64,000 nucleotides of DNA. Source: Nocardioides sp. SLBN-35 (lineage in GTDB: Bacteria; Actinomycetota; Actinomycetes; Propionibacteriales; Nocardioidaceae). The stretch lies in contig NZ_VFNU01000001.1 in NCBI RefSeq assembly GCF_006715725.1, forward strand, positions 3,782,001 through 3,846,000. The letters run 5' to 3'. The position numbers and the translations under genes were made by a program. Each line of letters starts with the position of its first letter. Position 1 is the stretch's first letter. Shown here piece by piece: positions 44,500 to 53,886 of the stretch. The notes below the pieces were generated by a model, which did no database searches, was not told the origin of the DNA, and was given only the letters and a program-made list of their open reading frames with translations.

Positions 44500-46239
44500 T
44501 CAGCGCACGTGCACCTTGACGGCCGGAGACGTCGACGGGTCGTACGACGTGCTGCCGGCGTACTCCGCCCTGAGCTTGTGCTTGCCCTTCTTCAGCCTGA
44601 CCTTCACCTTGACGGTGGAGCCCGACACGGCGACGGTCCTGATGACCTTGCCCTTGTCGAGGATCCTCACCGACCCCGTGGCGGCGGCCGGGGCCACGGT
44701 GACCTTGACGGTCGCCTTCTTGCCCACCTTGACCGTCTTCGGTGCCTTGATCGCGGTCGTCGACGCAGCCTTGGCCGGAGATGCCGAGCCGTCGAGGTTC
44801 AGCGCGGTGCGGACGATGCCGAACAGGTCGGTGTTGTCGATCTCGGCGCTGATCGCGGACGAGCCTGGACCGTAGGCGAAGACGGGGACGTCGGCGCCGG
44901 TGTGGTTGCCCGACAGGTAGGTGAGCCACAGGCTGGCTGCGGCGTCGCCGTCGTGGACCGAGGCAGGGTCGTCCTTCGTGCGGAAGGTGGCCGGGGCGAA
45001 CTCGGTGCGGCCGGCGTCCTTGGCCTGGTTGCCCGGTCGCGACGGGGTCGAGTTGTTGGCGGCGTTGCCACCGTCGACGTTGACCGGGAGGTGGTCGGCC
45101 TCGGCGTTGGTGAAGGTGCCCTTCTCGATGATGTTGAAGCCCGCGCACTCGTGGTCGGCGGTCACGATCACCAGGGTGTTGCCGTCGGACTTGGCGAAGT
45201 CGAGTGCGACCTTGACGGCGTCGTCGAACGCCTTGATCTCCTCCAGCGTCTGTGCGGCGTCGTTGGCGTGCGAGCGCTTGTCGATGAGCGCGCCCTCGAC
45301 CTGCAGGTAGAAGCCCTTGCCGCCGTTCGCGTCGCTCTTGGACTTGAGCAGGCTGATCGCCTTGCTGGTCATCTCGGCGACGGTCGGCTCCAGCGCCTGC
45401 GGGGAGGCGGGGTTGTCCTGCTTGGACTTCTCGACGGTCAGGTTGCCCTTGTTGAAGAGGCCGAAGACCTTCTGCCCGCTCGCACCGTCGAGGTCGCTCT
45501 CGGTCGCGACGGTCTGGGTGCCCGGCGAGCCGAGCACGGTGTAGCCGTTCGCCTTGAGCGCGGTCTCGTCCGCGGCGTCGAACCGGGCGAGTCCACCACC
45601 GAGGATGACGTCGGCGGTCTGGTTCCGCGCGATCTGGTCGGCGATCGGGGTGACCCGGAGGTCGCTCGTCGGCAGGTCGGCGCCGGTGATGGCGTTGTCC
45701 TGGCAGCTGGCGGAGTAGCTCGGGCCCTGGCAACCGCGCGCGAGCGCGTGCGACATCTGGCCGGCCGGCGTGGCGTCGGTGATCTCCGCGGTCGACACGT
45801 TGCCCGTCGCGAGGCCGGCGGCGTGCGCCTGCTCCATGACGGTCGGCGCCAGGTTGCCCTTCGCGTCGATGCCGAGCGCCGCGTTGTAGGTCTTGACGCC
45901 CGAGGACCACGCGGTGGCGGCCGAGGCCGAGTCGGTGACCAGGTTGGGGTGGAAGTCGGCCGCGCCGGGCTGGCCGGAGTTCTTCTCGACGGCGTACGTC
46001 GACACCTGGCCCACCACCGGCATCGTCTCCATGTTCAGCTTGCCGTCGGCGCCGTAGTACCGCTCCCGGCCCGCCGTCACGTGAGTGCGGCCCATGCCGT
46101 CGCCCAGCAGGTAGATGACGTTCTTGGCCTTGCCCGCGGCGGGCTCGGCAGCAGCCTGGTTGGTCAGGCCCGCACCGATGCCGGTGGTACCGGCCAGCAG
46201 CACGGCCGCCAGTGCGGTCGTCTTGATGCGAGATCGCAT
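44500..46239 (-). CDS. PhoA-type alkaline phosphatase with C-terminal Ig-like domain
   Basis: The 579-residue protein has a Sec signal peptide (about 1-32), the metal Asp in LLGDGMG (47), nucleophile Ser104 in VTDSASAATA, and the zinc motif TADHECAG. Residues about 475-579 form a basic Ig-like beta-sandwich (KTVKVGKKATVKVTVAPAAATG), probably for cell-wall or polyphosphate attachment. It frees phosphate from organic esters outside the cell. ATG 46239 gives a proper signal. No Pho box was clearly seen upstream. Confidence 0.93.
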   Translation of the reverse strand: MRSRIKTTALAAVLLAGTTGIGAGLTNQAAAEPAAGKAKNVIYLLGDGMGRTHVTAGRERYYGADGKLNMETMPVVGQVSTYAVEKNSGQPGAADFHPNLVTDSASAATAWSSGVKTYNAALGIDAKGNLAPTVMEQAHAAGLATGNVSTAEITDATPAGQMSHALARGCQGPSYSASCQDNAITGADLPTSDLRVTPIADQIARNQTADVILGGGLARFDAADETALKANGYTVLGSPGTQTVATESDLDGASGQKVFGLFNKGNLTVEKSKQDNPASPQALEPTVAEMTSKAISLLKSKSDANGGKGFYLQVEGALIDKRSHANDAAQTLEEIKAFDDAVKVALDFAKSDGNTLVIVTADHECAGFNIIEKGTFTNAEADHLPVNVDGGNAANNSTPSRPGNQAKDAGRTEFAPATFRTKDDPASVHDGDAAASLWLTYLSGNHTGADVPVFAYGPGSSAISAEIDNTDLFGIVRTALNLDGSASPAKAASTTAIKAPKTVKVGKKATVKVTVAPAAATGSVRILDKGKVIRTVAVSGSTVKVKVRLKKGKHKLRAEYAGSTSYDPSTSPAVKVHVR

Positions 46240-46389
46240 GCTCGGGATGTCCCTTTCCTCCGCGCCGCTGTTCGGCACGATCGTCGGGAGGCTAGGGATC
46301 CCTCGTCAACCGGTCGCCAGCAGCGGTTGGCCGCCAGGCGTGCACGAGGTGAACGGCTCGTTCCGCCGTTCCGAGGCGGAGGTGGCCGG

Positions 46390-46854
46390 CTACCGGACCG
46401 GGTGGTGGCTGGTGATCGAGATCCGGTTGAACGCGTTCATCGTGATCGCGACCCAGGCGACAGCGCTGTAGGCGTCGTCGCCCAGCACCGCACGCGCCTC
46501 GTCCTCGGCGTAACGACGCTCGTCGGGCTCCGGCAGCCGGGTGATCGACTCCGCGAGCTGCAGCGCGGCCCGCTCCTGCTCGGAGAACAGGGCGGTCTCG
46601 GCCCAGGCGTCGAGGACGATCAGCCGTCGCTCCGACTCCCCCGCCTCGACGGCGCGGCGGCGGTGGAGGTCGAGGCAGTAGGCGCAGCCGTTGATCTGCG
46701 AGACCCGGATGTTGACCAGCTCGAGGAGCCTCCGGTCCAGGCCGGCAGCCTCTGCGGCCGCGCCCACCTCGAGGGCCAGGTCGGCCGCCGCCTGGTAGGA
46801 CGTCGGGTGCGACTTGTCGAGGTAGACGTTGCGACGCCGCTCGGCGGTGCTCAC
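46390..46854 (-). CDS. AhpD/carboxymuconolactone decarboxylase-like protein
   Basis: The 154-residue helical protein has the redox motif INGCAYCLDLH (CxxC plus His), as in AhpD-like alkylhydroperoxidases. Such proteins reduce peroxides using the thiol pair. GTG 46854 overlaps the stop of the acetyltransferase gene. Its nearness to katG-furA fits a peroxide-defence role, although it is a separate transcript unit. Confidence 0.9.
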   Translation of the reverse strand: MSTAERRRNVYLDKSHPTSYQAAADLALEVGAAAEAAGLDRRLLELVNIRVSQINGCAYCLDLHRRRAVEAGESERRLIVLDAWAETALFSEQERAALQLAESITRLPEPDERRYAEDEARAVLGDDAYSAVAWVAITMNAFNRISITSHHPVR

Positions 46855-47162
46855 AGCGCGGGGTCGGTGATGTCGTCGTACTCGGGGTGCTTGGTCAGCC
46901 ACCGGGCGACGTAGGGGCAGTGCGCGATGATCCGCTTGCCCTGCTCGCGGACGTCGGCCAGCGCCGCGGCGACCAGCTCGCCGGCGAGGCCGCGGCCGCC
47001 GTACGCGTCGTCGACCTCGGTGTGGACGAAGTCGACGTGCTCGTCGTCCGGCAGGCGGTACTGCGTGAACCCGGCGAGCGTCTCGCCGTCGCGGATCTCG
47101 TAGCGGTGCTTGGCGGGGGCGTGGACGTAGGCGATGCCGCTGTTGTCCGGGCCGTCGGTCAT
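46851..47162 (-). CDS. GNAT-like N-acetyltransferase (YjdJ type)
   Basis: The 103-residue protein is a minimal acetyltransferase-like domain with the acetyl-CoA loop VDDAYGGRGLAGELV and the C-terminal CPYVARWLTKHPEY characteristic of the small YjdJ/GTLF group. The substrate is unknown. It is coupled to the AhpD-like gene by a 4-base overlap. A 13-bp imperfect inverted repeat lies upstream. Confidence 0.9.
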   Translation of the reverse strand: MTDGPDNSGIAYVHAPAKHRYEIRDGETLAGFTQYRLPDDEHVDFVHTEVDDAYGGRGLAGELVAAALADVREQGKRIIAHCPYVARWLTKHPEYDDITDPAL

Positions 47163-47175
47163 GCGGGGTCCCCGA

Positions 47176-47220
47176 CAAGTTGTTCGCTGGAGGAGCGGAG
47201 CGGGGGAAGCGAAGAACTTG
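47176..47220. repeat. Imperfect inverted repeat upstream of the acetyltransferase
   Basis: Arms 47176-47188 (CAAGTTGTTCGCT) and 47208-47220 pair with one mismatch around a purine-rich loop. Similar CAAGTTCTTCGCT palindromes are dispersed in related genomes as far as I know; function unknown. Confidence 0.55.
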
Positions 47221-47268
47221 GTGGGGTGCTCATGCGGACATCCTGCCGGTAGGTCCCTGAAAAGGCAC

Positions 47269-47296
47269 GGAGGCCGCCCCGGACGGGGCGGCCTCC
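47269..47296 (-). terminator. Terminator of katG
   Basis: A perfect 12-bp stem (GGAGGCCGCCCC, loop GGAC) lies 28 bases past the katG stop and is followed on the minus strand by GTGCCTTTTC. Confidence 0.8.
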
Positions 47297-47323
47297 GCTC
47301 ACGACACCGGAGGAGTCATGCGC

Positions 47324-49531
47324 TCAGCGCAGGTCCCAGCGGTCAGCGTCCATGACCTTGGTCCACGCGGCGACGAAGTCGTTGACGAACTTCTCCTTCG
47401 CGTCGTCGCTGGCGTATACCTCGGCGAGCGCGCGCAGCTCGGAGTTCGAGGCGAACACCAGGTCGTTGCGGCTGCCGGTCCAGGTCGCGCCGGACTCGGT
47501 GGTGGCCGCGAACACCTCCTGCGAGGAGTCCGTGGGGGTCCACGTCGTACCGAGGTCGAGCAGGTTGACGAAGTAGTCGTTCGTCAGCACACCCGGGTTG
47601 TCGGTGAGGACACCGAGGTCCGAGCCGTCCCAGTTGGTGCCGAGCACGCGGAGGCCGCCGATGAGGGCGGTGAGCTCCGGCGCGCTGACGCCGAGGAGGT
47701 TGGCGCGGTCGACCAGCGTGAACTCGGCCGGGAACCGGCTCGACTTCGCAAGGTAGTTGCGGAACCCGTCGGCCTTGGGCTCGAGATAGTTGGTCAGCTC
47801 GATGTCGGTCTGCTCCTGGGTGGCGTCGCCGCGACCGGTCGTGGTGGTGACCGTGACGTCGAAGCCGGCCGCCTTGGCAGCCTGCTCGACGCCCACCGAG
47901 CCGGCGACCACGATGGTGTCGGCCAGCGAAGCGCCCTGTGCGGTGGCGATCTCCTGGAGCTTCGCGAGCACCGCGGCCAGCTCGGCCGGACGGTTGATCG
48001 CCCACGACTTCTGCGGTTCCAGCGCGATGCGGGCCCCGTTGGCGCCGCCGCGCTTGTCAGAGCTGCGGTACGTCGATGCAGAGGCCCAGGCGGTCGAGAC
48101 CAACTGGGACACCGACAGCCCGGCGCCGGCGACGGCCTGCTTGAGCTCGGCGACCTGTGCGTCGGTGAGCGCGGTGCCGGCCGGGATCGGGTCCTGCCAG
48201 ATGAAGTCCTCGGCCGGAACCTCGGCGCCGAGGTAGCGCGCCTTCGGGCCCATGTCGCGGTGGGTCAGCTTGAACCAGGCGCGACCGAACGCGTCCGCGA
48301 ACGCTGCCTGGTCCTCCTTGAACCGCAGGGAGATCTGACGCATCTCCGGGTCCTCGCGCAGCGCGAGGTCGGAGGTGAGCATGCGCGGCTCACGCTTGGC
48401 GTCGCCGAACGACTCGGGCACCAGGTCGGCGCCGCCGTTGTTCTTCGGGCGCCACTGGTTGGCACCGGCTGGCGACTGGAAGAGCTCCCACTCGTAGGCG
48501 AAGAGGATGTGGAAGAACTCGTTGTCCCAGCGGGTCGGGTGGTAGGTCCAGGTGACCTCGAGGCCCGAAGTGATGGCGTCGATGCCCTTGCCGGACTTGT
48601 ACGACGAGCGCCAACCCAGGCCCTGCTCCTCGATCGGGGCGGCCTCCGGCTCGGGACCGACGAGCCCGGCGTCGCCGGCACCGTGAGTCTTTCCGAAGGT
48701 GTGGCCACCGGCGATGAGCGCGACGGTCTCCTCAACGGTCATCCCCATCCGGCCGAACGTGTCCTTGATGTCGACCGCCGACGCCAGCGGGTCCGGGTTG
48801 CCGTTGGGGCCCTCGGGGTTGACGTAGATGAGGCCCATCTGAACCGCGGCGAGCGGGTCCTCGAGATCGCGCTCACCGGTGTAGCGCTTGTCGTCGAGCC
48901 ACTCCGACTCGGGACCCCAGTAGACGTCGTCGTCGGCCTCCCACACGTCGGGACGGCCTCCGGCGAACCCGAAGGTCGAGAAGCCCATCTCCTCGAGCGC
49001 GACGTTGCCGGCCAGGATCATCAGGTCGCCCCACGACAGCGCTCGGCCGTACTTCTTCTTCACCGGCCACAGCAGGCGGCGGGCCTTGTCGAGGTTGCCG
49101 TTGTCGGGCCAGGAGTTGATCGGCGCGAAGCGCTGCTGACCGTGGCCACCGCCGCCGCGACCATCCTGGGCGCGGTAGGTGCCGGCAGAGTGCCAGGCCA
49201 TGCGGACGTAGAGCGGGCCGTAGTTGCCGAAGTCCGCCGGCCAGAAGTCCTTCGAGTCGGTCAACGTCGCGGCGATGTCGGCCTTGACGGCGGCCAGGTC
49301 GAGGCCGAGGAAGGCGGCCTTGTAGTCGAAGTCGCCACCGAAGGGGTCGGCCACGGCCGGGTTCTTGGCGAGGATCTTGAGGTTCAGCTTGTTGGGCCAC
49401 CACTGCTGGTTGGCCGAGCCCTGGGTCGGGTGGGTCAGACCGTGCATGACCGGGCACTTGGCCTGCGGCTGCTCGGCATCCTGCGGCTCCTCGCTGACGA
49501 GAGGCTCGGTGTGCTGGGTGTTGTCGGGCAT
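47324..49531 (-). CDS. katG: Catalase-peroxidase KatG
   Basis: The 735-residue heme enzyme has two peroxidase-like halves. The active site is in [13 protein letters not shown] (Arg110, Trp113, His114), with Tyr in [10 protein letters not shown] and a downstream Met forming the Trp-Tyr-Met adduct; the proximal His is in [12 protein letters not shown]. It removes hydrogen peroxide. It lies 18 bases after furA on the same strand, the standard furA-katG operon of actinobacteria, and ends at a strong hairpin. Confidence 0.97.
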   Translation of the reverse strand: MPDNTQHTEPLVSEEPQDAEQPQAKCPVMHGLTHPTQGSANQQWWPNKLNLKILAKNPAVADPFGGDFDYKAAFLGLDLAAVKADIAATLTDSKDFWPADFGNYGPLYVRMAWHSAGTYRAQDGRGGGGHGQQRFAPINSWPDNGNLDKARRLLWPVKKKYGRALSWGDLMILAGNVALEEMGFSTFGFAGGRPDVWEADDDVYWGPESEWLDDKRYTGERDLEDPLAAVQMGLIYVNPEGPNGNPDPLASAVDIKDTFGRMGMTVEETVALIAGGHTFGKTHGAGDAGLVGPEPEAAPIEEQGLGWRSSYKSGKGIDAITSGLEVTWTYHPTRWDNEFFHILFAYEWELFQSPAGANQWRPKNNGGADLVPESFGDAKREPRMLTSDLALREDPEMRQISLRFKEDQAAFADAFGRAWFKLTHRDMGPKARYLGAEVPAEDFIWQDPIPAGTALTDAQVAELKQAVAGAGLSVSQLVSTAWASASTYRSSDKRGGANGARIALEPQKSWAINRPAELAAVLAKLQEIATAQGASLADTIVVAGSVGVEQAAKAAGFDVTVTTTTGRGDATQEQTDIELTNYLEPKADGFRNYLAKSSRFPAEFTLVDRANLLGVSAPELTALIGGLRVLGTNWDGSDLGVLTDNPGVLTNDYFVNLLDLGTTWTPTDSSQEVFAATTESGATWTGSRNDLVFASNSELRALAEVYASDDAKEKFVNDFVAAWTKVMDADRWDLR

Positions 49532-49549
49532 CGGGGTTCCTTCCGGGAC

Positions 49550-49975
49550 CTACTGGGGGCGGGATGTGCAGTCGGGGCAGAGGCCCCAATAGATGACCTC
49601 GGCCTCGTCGATGACGAACCCGTGGGAGTCGGACGCGGTCAGGCACGGCACGTGGCCGACCGCGCAGTCCACGTCGGCGATGGACCCGCAGGTCCGGCAC
49701 ACGACGTGGTGATGGTTGTCGCCGGTGCGGGTCTCGTAGCGCGCGACCGACCCGGCGGGCTTGATGCTGCGCACCAGTCCGGCGTGGGTCAGCGTGTGCA
49801 ACGAGTCGTACACCGCCTGGTGGGACACCTCCGGCAGCAGCGCGCGCGCCGCGGAGATGATGGACTCGGTGTCCGCGTGGGGGTGCTGGTGCACCGCCTC
49901 GAGGACCGCGAGCCGGGGTCGGGTGACCCGGAGCTCGACGTCCCGCAGCTGTTGCTGGAAGTCGGGCGCCGTCAT
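49550..49975 (-). CDS. furA: Fur-family peroxide/iron regulator FurA
   Basis: The 141-residue protein has an N-terminal winged helix ([34 protein letters not shown]) and a metal-binding dimer domain with [10 protein letters not shown] and CPDC, the structural zinc cysteines. FurA represses furA-katG until peroxide oxidises it. ATG 49975 is preferred over one four codons upstream. The palindrome TCTTGA-N5-TCAAGA lies 20 bases before the start. Confidence 0.95.
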   Translation of the reverse strand: MTAPDFQQQLRDVELRVTRPRLAVLEAVHQHPHADTESIISAARALLPEVSHQAVYDSLHTLTHAGLVRSIKPAGSVARYETRTGDNHHHVVCRTCGSIADVDCAVGHVPCLTASDSHGFVIDEAEVIYWGLCPDCTSRPQ

Positions 49976-49995
49976 GGCACCCAGCATGCCACTTT

Positions 49996-50012
49996 TCTTG
50001 AACGAGTCAAGA
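49996..50012. promoter_or_regulatory. FurA-box candidate TCTTGA-N5-TCAAGA
   Basis: A perfect 6-bp inverted repeat with centre ACGAG in the furA upstream region. Mycobacterial and Streptomyces furA operators carry a similar TCTTGA core, so autoregulation is expected. Confidence 0.65.
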
Positions 50013-50065
50013 CTTCGCGTGGGTGTGTCCGGACTGCAGCCGGACCGCCCGGGTACCGCCCCGCC

Positions 50066-50302
50066 ATGGACATCTCACCTGCCTGGCTCATCCTGGGCGT
50101 CGTCGTCGCCGCGTTCATCGTCGGAGGCATGATCTGGGCCTTCGTCGCCGACCGCCGGCGCAACGAGCGGGTCGCCCACGACACGGACCGCTTCGACCAG
50201 CCGGCGAACCCGGCCGACCCCACGCCGCCGTCGGGTCGGACCGGACCAGGCCGCGAGCGACTGCACGTCGACCCCGAGTACCGCGACCCCAGCGAGCGCT
50301 GA
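50066..50302 (+). CDS. Single-pass membrane protein
   Basis: The 78-residue protein has one N-terminal membrane helix (ISPAWLILGVVVAAFIVGGMIWAF region, residues 3-25), then a charged, Pro-rich cytoplasmic tail ending HVDPEYRDPSER. No known function. It is divergent from furA and ends at a hairpin shared with the convergent flavin reductase gene. ATG 50066 is the only start before the helix. Confidence 0.75.
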   Translation: MDISPAWLILGVVVAAFIVGGMIWAFVADRRRNERVAHDTDRFDQPANPADPTPPSGRTGPGRERLHVDPEYRDPSER

Positions 50303-50319
50303 CCACCTCCCGACAAGGA

Positions 50320-50355
50320 GCACGACCGACTCCCGTCCGAGGGAGCCGGTCGTGC
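50320..50355. terminator. Bidirectional hairpin between convergent genes
   Basis: GCACGACCG-CTCCC pairs with GGGAG-CGGTCGTGC, 14 pairs with one mismatch and a 6-base loop, 18 bases past the membrane-protein stop and 17 past the flavin reductase stop. Confidence 0.75.
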
Positions 50356-50371
50356 GCTGGCGTCGTCGGCC

Positions 50372-50887
50372 TCAGCCCTCCGCGACCCGCAGCGCGCGCG
50401 GACGCGGGACTGCGCCGGGCGCCCAGTAGGCACGGTCGTGGTGCACCAGCGGGGCGGTCGCCGGCCCGAGCTCGACACGCTCGACCTCGAGCAGTACCAA
50501 CCAGGACCCACCCGCGGGGATGACGTGAGCGGGGCACCCGCGGAAGGTCGCGACCGCGTCGGGCAGCACCAGCCGCCCGTCGTCGCGGACCCAGCCCTGG
50601 GCGGCGGTGAAGCGCTCGGCCTCCCGATCGGCGTACGTCGCGGCGAGGTCGGCTTGCGTCGCCGCCAGCACGAACACCGAGAGCGCGTCGCAGCCGACGA
50701 GCTGCGGCCCCACGCTGCTCGCCCGCGCCAGCGAGAAGGACAGCAGCGGCGGCTCGACACTGACCGAGGCGAGACTCGACACGGTGGCGCCGACCGGCCC
50801 GACCGGGGTCTCCCCCACGACGAGCGCCACACCGGCGGCATGACGGCGGAAGCCGGCCTTGAGCTGGTCTGCGAGGGATCCGTTCAC
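50372..50887 (-). CDS. Flavin reductase-like domain protein
   Basis: The 171-residue protein matches the flavin reductase (HpaC/RutF-type) split-barrel: FRRHAAGVALVV, GATVSSLASVSVEPPLLSFSLARAS and the late LVHHDRAYW. Such proteins supply FMNH2 to monooxygenases or bind FMN. No monooxygenase is next to it. It is probably monocistronic. Confidence 0.9.
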   Translation of the reverse strand: MNGSLADQLKAGFRRHAAGVALVVGETPVGPVGATVSSLASVSVEPPLLSFSLARASSVGPQLVGCDALSVFVLAATQADLAATYADREAERFTAAQGWVRDDGRLVLPDAVATFRGCPAHVIPAGGSWLVLLEVERVELGPATAPLVHHDRAYWAPGAVPRPRALRVAEG

Positions 50888-50963
50888 GGATGAAACGCTA
50901 GAACCTCAACAGCGCTTGAGGTCCACCGATCATGGCGGACGTCACACCGCGCGCACCACGCGC

Positions 50964-50969
50964 TACCGT
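50964..50969 (+). promoter_or_regulatory. -10-like TACCGT
   Basis: Ends six bases before ATG 50976. Confidence 0.5.
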
Positions 50970-50975
50970 CGCGTC

Positions 50976-51572
50976 ATGGCACACAGGATGCGGGTCCGCC
51001 GCTCGATCGCCCGTGGCGCGCTCAAGGTGACGCGGTGGCGACTGGTCGGCGACGTCCCCGAGGCGGGGATCCTGGTCGGCGCACCGCACACCTCCCAGTG
51101 GGACTGGGTCGCCATGCTGATGATCGCGTGGGCCAACGGCGCCCGGCCGCGGGTGCTCGTCGCCGCGCACTACTTCGACGGGCCGGTCGGCTGGGTGCTG
51201 CGGCGCACCGGTGGGATCCCGCTGGACCGCTCCAGCCCGGGCGCCACCGTCCGGGCGCTGCTGAAGGCCGCCGAGGAGGACGACGCCTTCCAGCTCGTGA
51301 TCGCACCGGAGGGCACCCGCAGCAAGGGCGAGTTCTGGAAGCCGGGCTTCTACCGGATCTCCGAGCAGACCGGGCTGCCGGTCACCCTCGGCTTCGTCGA
51401 CGGCCCGACCCGCACGCTCGGGATGGGACCGAGCTTCCACCCCTCCGGCGACGTCGCCGCCGACATGGACCTGGTCCGCGCGTTCTACGCCGACAAGCAG
51501 GGCATCAAGCCCGAGCTGCGCACCGAGCCGCGGCTGCGCGAGGAGACCGCGGAGCCTCCTACCGACCGCTGA
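50976..51572 (+). CDS. 1-acyl-glycerol-3-phosphate acyltransferase-like protein
   Basis: The 198-residue protein has the PlsC motifs: the catalytic His-x4-Asp as HTSQWDW and the substrate-binding APEGTRSK. It lacks clear N-terminal membrane helices, so it resembles the short soluble or peripheral acyltransferases of this superfamily. It transfers acyl chains to phospholipid or other alcohol acceptors. ATG 50976 is set by the TACCGT hexamer. The 3-prime end overlaps the FAD oxidase gene by 14 bases. Confidence 0.88.
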   Translation: MAHRMRVRRSIARGALKVTRWRLVGDVPEAGILVGAPHTSQWDWVAMLMIAWANGARPRVLVAAHYFDGPVGWVLRRTGGIPLDRSSPGATVRALLKAAEEDDAFQLVIAPEGTRSKGEFWKPGFYRISEQTGLPVTLGFVDGPTRTLGMGPSFHPSGDVAADMDLVRAFYADKQGIKPELRTEPRLREETAEPPTDR

Positions 51573-52947
51573 CCCGATCGGCGAGTGTCGCGACCCACGA
51601 CGTACGACGCCCGCCGCGCGCCTCCAGCCGGTCGGCCAGCCCGTACGCGCGGTAGAGGCCGTGGATCCCGAGCCAGCGCAACGGCTCCGGCTCCCAGGGC
51701 CGGGCCCGCTGGTCGACCCACGGCAGGGTGGTCCGCTCGGTCCGCTCGCCCGCGACCAGGTCGGCCAGTGTGCGTCCGGCCAGGTTGGTCGCGGTCACCC
51801 CGGTGCCGACGTACCCGCCGGCCCAGCCCCGGCCGCTCGCGGCGTCGTACCCGACCGTGGCGCGCCAGTTGCGCGGCACGCCCAGGACACCGCTCCACGC
51901 GTGGGCGATCCCGACCTCCCCGACCTGGGGGAACCAGGAGCAGAGCACCGCTCGCAGGTGCTGCACGGTGCGGTCGGGGATGTCGCCGTCGAGGTCGGTG
52001 CGCGAGCCGAAGCGGTAGGGGTTGCCGCGCCCGCCGATCGCGATCCGCCCGTCCGGGGTGCGCTGCGCGTAGGAGTAGACGTGGGCGAAGTCCTCGAGGG
52101 TGTCGTGGTGCGCCCACCCGATCTCCGCCCAGGCCAGCGGAGGCAGCGGGTCGGTGACGATCATCGAGGAGTTCATCGGCACCCAGGTACGCCGCTCCCC
52201 CGCCAGGCCGGCGGTGAAGCCCTCGGTGGCACGGATGACGTGACGCGCCCGGACCGTCCCGCGGTCGGTCTCCACCCACCCCGTGGCGATCCCGCGGACC
52301 GTCGTGCCCTCGTGGATCCGCACCCCCCGTTCGCGCACGACCCGGGCCAGGCCCTGCACCAGCCGGGCCGGGTTGATCCGCGCGCAGTGCGGCTCCCAGA
52401 TCGCGGCTCGCGTCCCGGCGACCCGGATCCGCCGGTCCGCCTCGTCCGCGCCCAACAGCCGGGCCCCGGTCTCCGGCCACCGCGCCGCGGTCCGGGCCGC
52501 TTCGCGGGCACGGCCCGCCTGCGCGGCGTTGCGGGCGACCAGGAGGGTCCCGCCCCGCCGTACCTCAGCGTCGATGCCGTGCCGCTCCGCGACCGCGATC
52601 ACCTCCTCGACCGCGTCGTTCATGGCGAGCTGGAAGCGGGCGACGTCGGTGCGCGGGTGGGTGCGCGCATAGCCGTCGAGCCCGCCGGTCACCGACGCCG
52701 AGAGCCACCCGCCGTTGCGCCCCGACGCGCCGTACCCGGCGAACCGCTGCTCGACGACCCGCACGTCGAGGTCGGGCCGCAGCCCGGCGAGGTAGTACGC
52801 CGTCCACAGCCCGGTGTAGCCCGCACCGACGATCACGACGTCGGCCTCGACGTCGCCGGCCAAGGGGTCCTGCGGCTCGGGGATGCCGAGGTCGGCCCAC
52901 CAGTAGGAAACGCCACCCGTCGTCCGTGCGCCCGTCGCTCCCGTCAC
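51559..52947 (-). CDS. FAD-dependent amine/amino-acid oxidase (DAO, PuuB-like)
   Basis: The 462-residue flavoprotein has GAGYTGLWTAYYLA (FAD Rossmann), GYGASGRNGGWLS, the DAO-fold middle domain and a late FAD contact GGYVGTGVTATNLAG. The GRNGGW wording is typical of gamma-glutamylputrescine oxidase and related secondary-amine oxidases. It lies 72 bases after folD on the same strand but has its own TAGGCT hexamer and GTG start, so it may be expressed separately. It could oxidise the amine left after demethylation in the P450 pathway; this is inferred. Confidence 0.88.
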   Translation of the reverse strand: MTGATGARTTGGVSYWWADLGIPEPQDPLAGDVEADVVIVGAGYTGLWTAYYLAGLRPDLDVRVVEQRFAGYGASGRNGGWLSASVTGGLDGYARTHPRTDVARFQLAMNDAVEEVIAVAERHGIDAEVRRGGTLLVARNAAQAGRAREAARTAARWPETGARLLGADEADRRIRVAGTRAAIWEPHCARINPARLVQGLARVVRERGVRIHEGTTVRGIATGWVETDRGTVRARHVIRATEGFTAGLAGERRTWVPMNSSMIVTDPLPPLAWAEIGWAHHDTLEDFAHVYSYAQRTPDGRIAIGGRGNPYRFGSRTDLDGDIPDRTVQHLRAVLCSWFPQVGEVGIAHAWSGVLGVPRNWRATVGYDAASGRGWAGGYVGTGVTATNLAGRTLADLVAGERTERTTLPWVDQRARPWEPEPLRWLGIHGLYRAYGLADRLEARGGRRTSWVATLADRVSGR

Positions 52948-52954
52948 GCGGGCG

Positions 52955-52960
52955 AGCCTA
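52955..52960 (-). promoter_or_regulatory. -10-like TAGGCT of the FAD oxidase gene
   Basis: On the minus strand TAGGCT ends seven bases before GTG 52947. Confidence 0.45.
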
Positions 52961-53019
52961 GGGCCCAGGCGATGAGGTGCGCCGCGCGACGCTCTCCGCG
53001 AGTCCGTGGGCGGACGAGG

Positions 53020-53886
53020 TCATCGTTCCAGCGCGGTGCAGCGACTCTCCGCAGCCTCCACCACGTTGCTCAGGAGCATCGCCCGTGTCATCGGTCCGAC
53101 CCCGCCGGGGTTCGGCGAGACCCAGCCGGCGACCTGGCGGACGTCGGGCGCGACGTCGCCCGCGATCTTGCCCTCATCAGTTCGTGACACCCCGACGTCG
53201 AGGACGACGGCGCCGGCCTTGAGCATGTCCGCAGTGATGATTCCGGGCACGCCCGCTGCCGCCACCACGATGTCGGCGGCACGGGTGTGCGCGGCCAGGT
53301 CGCGAGTCCCGGTGTGGCACAGCGTCACCGTCGCGTTCTCGGTACGCCGGGTCAGGAGCAGCCCGAGTGGCCTTCCGACCGTGATTCCGCGCCCCACGAC
53401 CACCACCTCCGCGCCGCCGAGCTCCACCCCGTGGCGGTGCAGGAGCTCGACGATTCCGTTCGGAGTGCAGGGCAGGGGTGCCCGACGGCCGAGCACCAGC
53501 CAGCCGAGGTTCGTGGGATGCAGGCCGTCGGCGTCCTTGTCGGGGTCGATGAGCCCCAGGACGGCGTTCTCGTCGATGTGCGCCGGCAGCGGCAGCTGCA
53601 CGATGTAGCCGGTGCAGGCCGGATCGGCGTTCAGCCGCAGCACCGCCTCCTCGACGGTGGCTTGGGAGGCATCGGCCGGGAGATCGATCCTGATCGACTC
53701 GATGCCGACCTCGGCACAGTCGCGATGCTTGCCGGAGACGTACCAGGCCGATCCGGGGTCGGCGCCGACGAGGATCGTGCCGAGCCCGGGTACGACCCCG
53801 TGCTCGCGCAGTTTCTCCACCCGCGCGGAGAGCTCAGCCTTGATCGCGGCAGCGGTCGCGACACCGTCGAGGATGCGCGCGCTCAC
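53020..53886 (-). CDS. folD: Methylene-THF dehydrogenase/cyclohydrolase FolD
   Basis: The 288-residue bifunctional enzyme has the N-terminal catalytic motif SAWYVSGKH (Tyr and Lys), the QLPLPAHID motif, a Rossmann segment [14 protein letters not shown] for NADP and the C-terminal [10 protein letters not shown]. It oxidises 5,10-methylene-THF to 10-formyl-THF. GTG 53886 overlaps the purU stop. A catabolic-operon copy next to purU and a GcvT-like gene indicates disposal of one-carbon units, not biosynthesis. Confidence 0.95.
   Translation of the reverse strand: MSARILDGVATAAAIKAELSARVEKLREHGVVPGLGTILVGADPGSAWYVSGKHRDCAEVGIESIRIDLPADASQATVEEAVLRLNADPACTGYIVQLPLPAHIDENAVLGLIDPDKDADGLHPTNLGWLVLGRRAPLPCTPNGIVELLHRHGVELGGAEVVVVGRGITVGRPLGLLLTRRTENATVTLCHTGTRDLAAHTRAADIVVAAAGVPGIITADMLKAGAVVLDVGVSRTDEGKIAGDVAPDVRQVAGWVSPNPGGVGPMTRAMLLSNVVEAAESRCTALER

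Noticed and set aside
47318..50302. A plus-strand frame of 994 codons across katG and furA
   Set aside because: Only its last 78 codons (from 50066) look like a real protein; the rest is antisense to katG.
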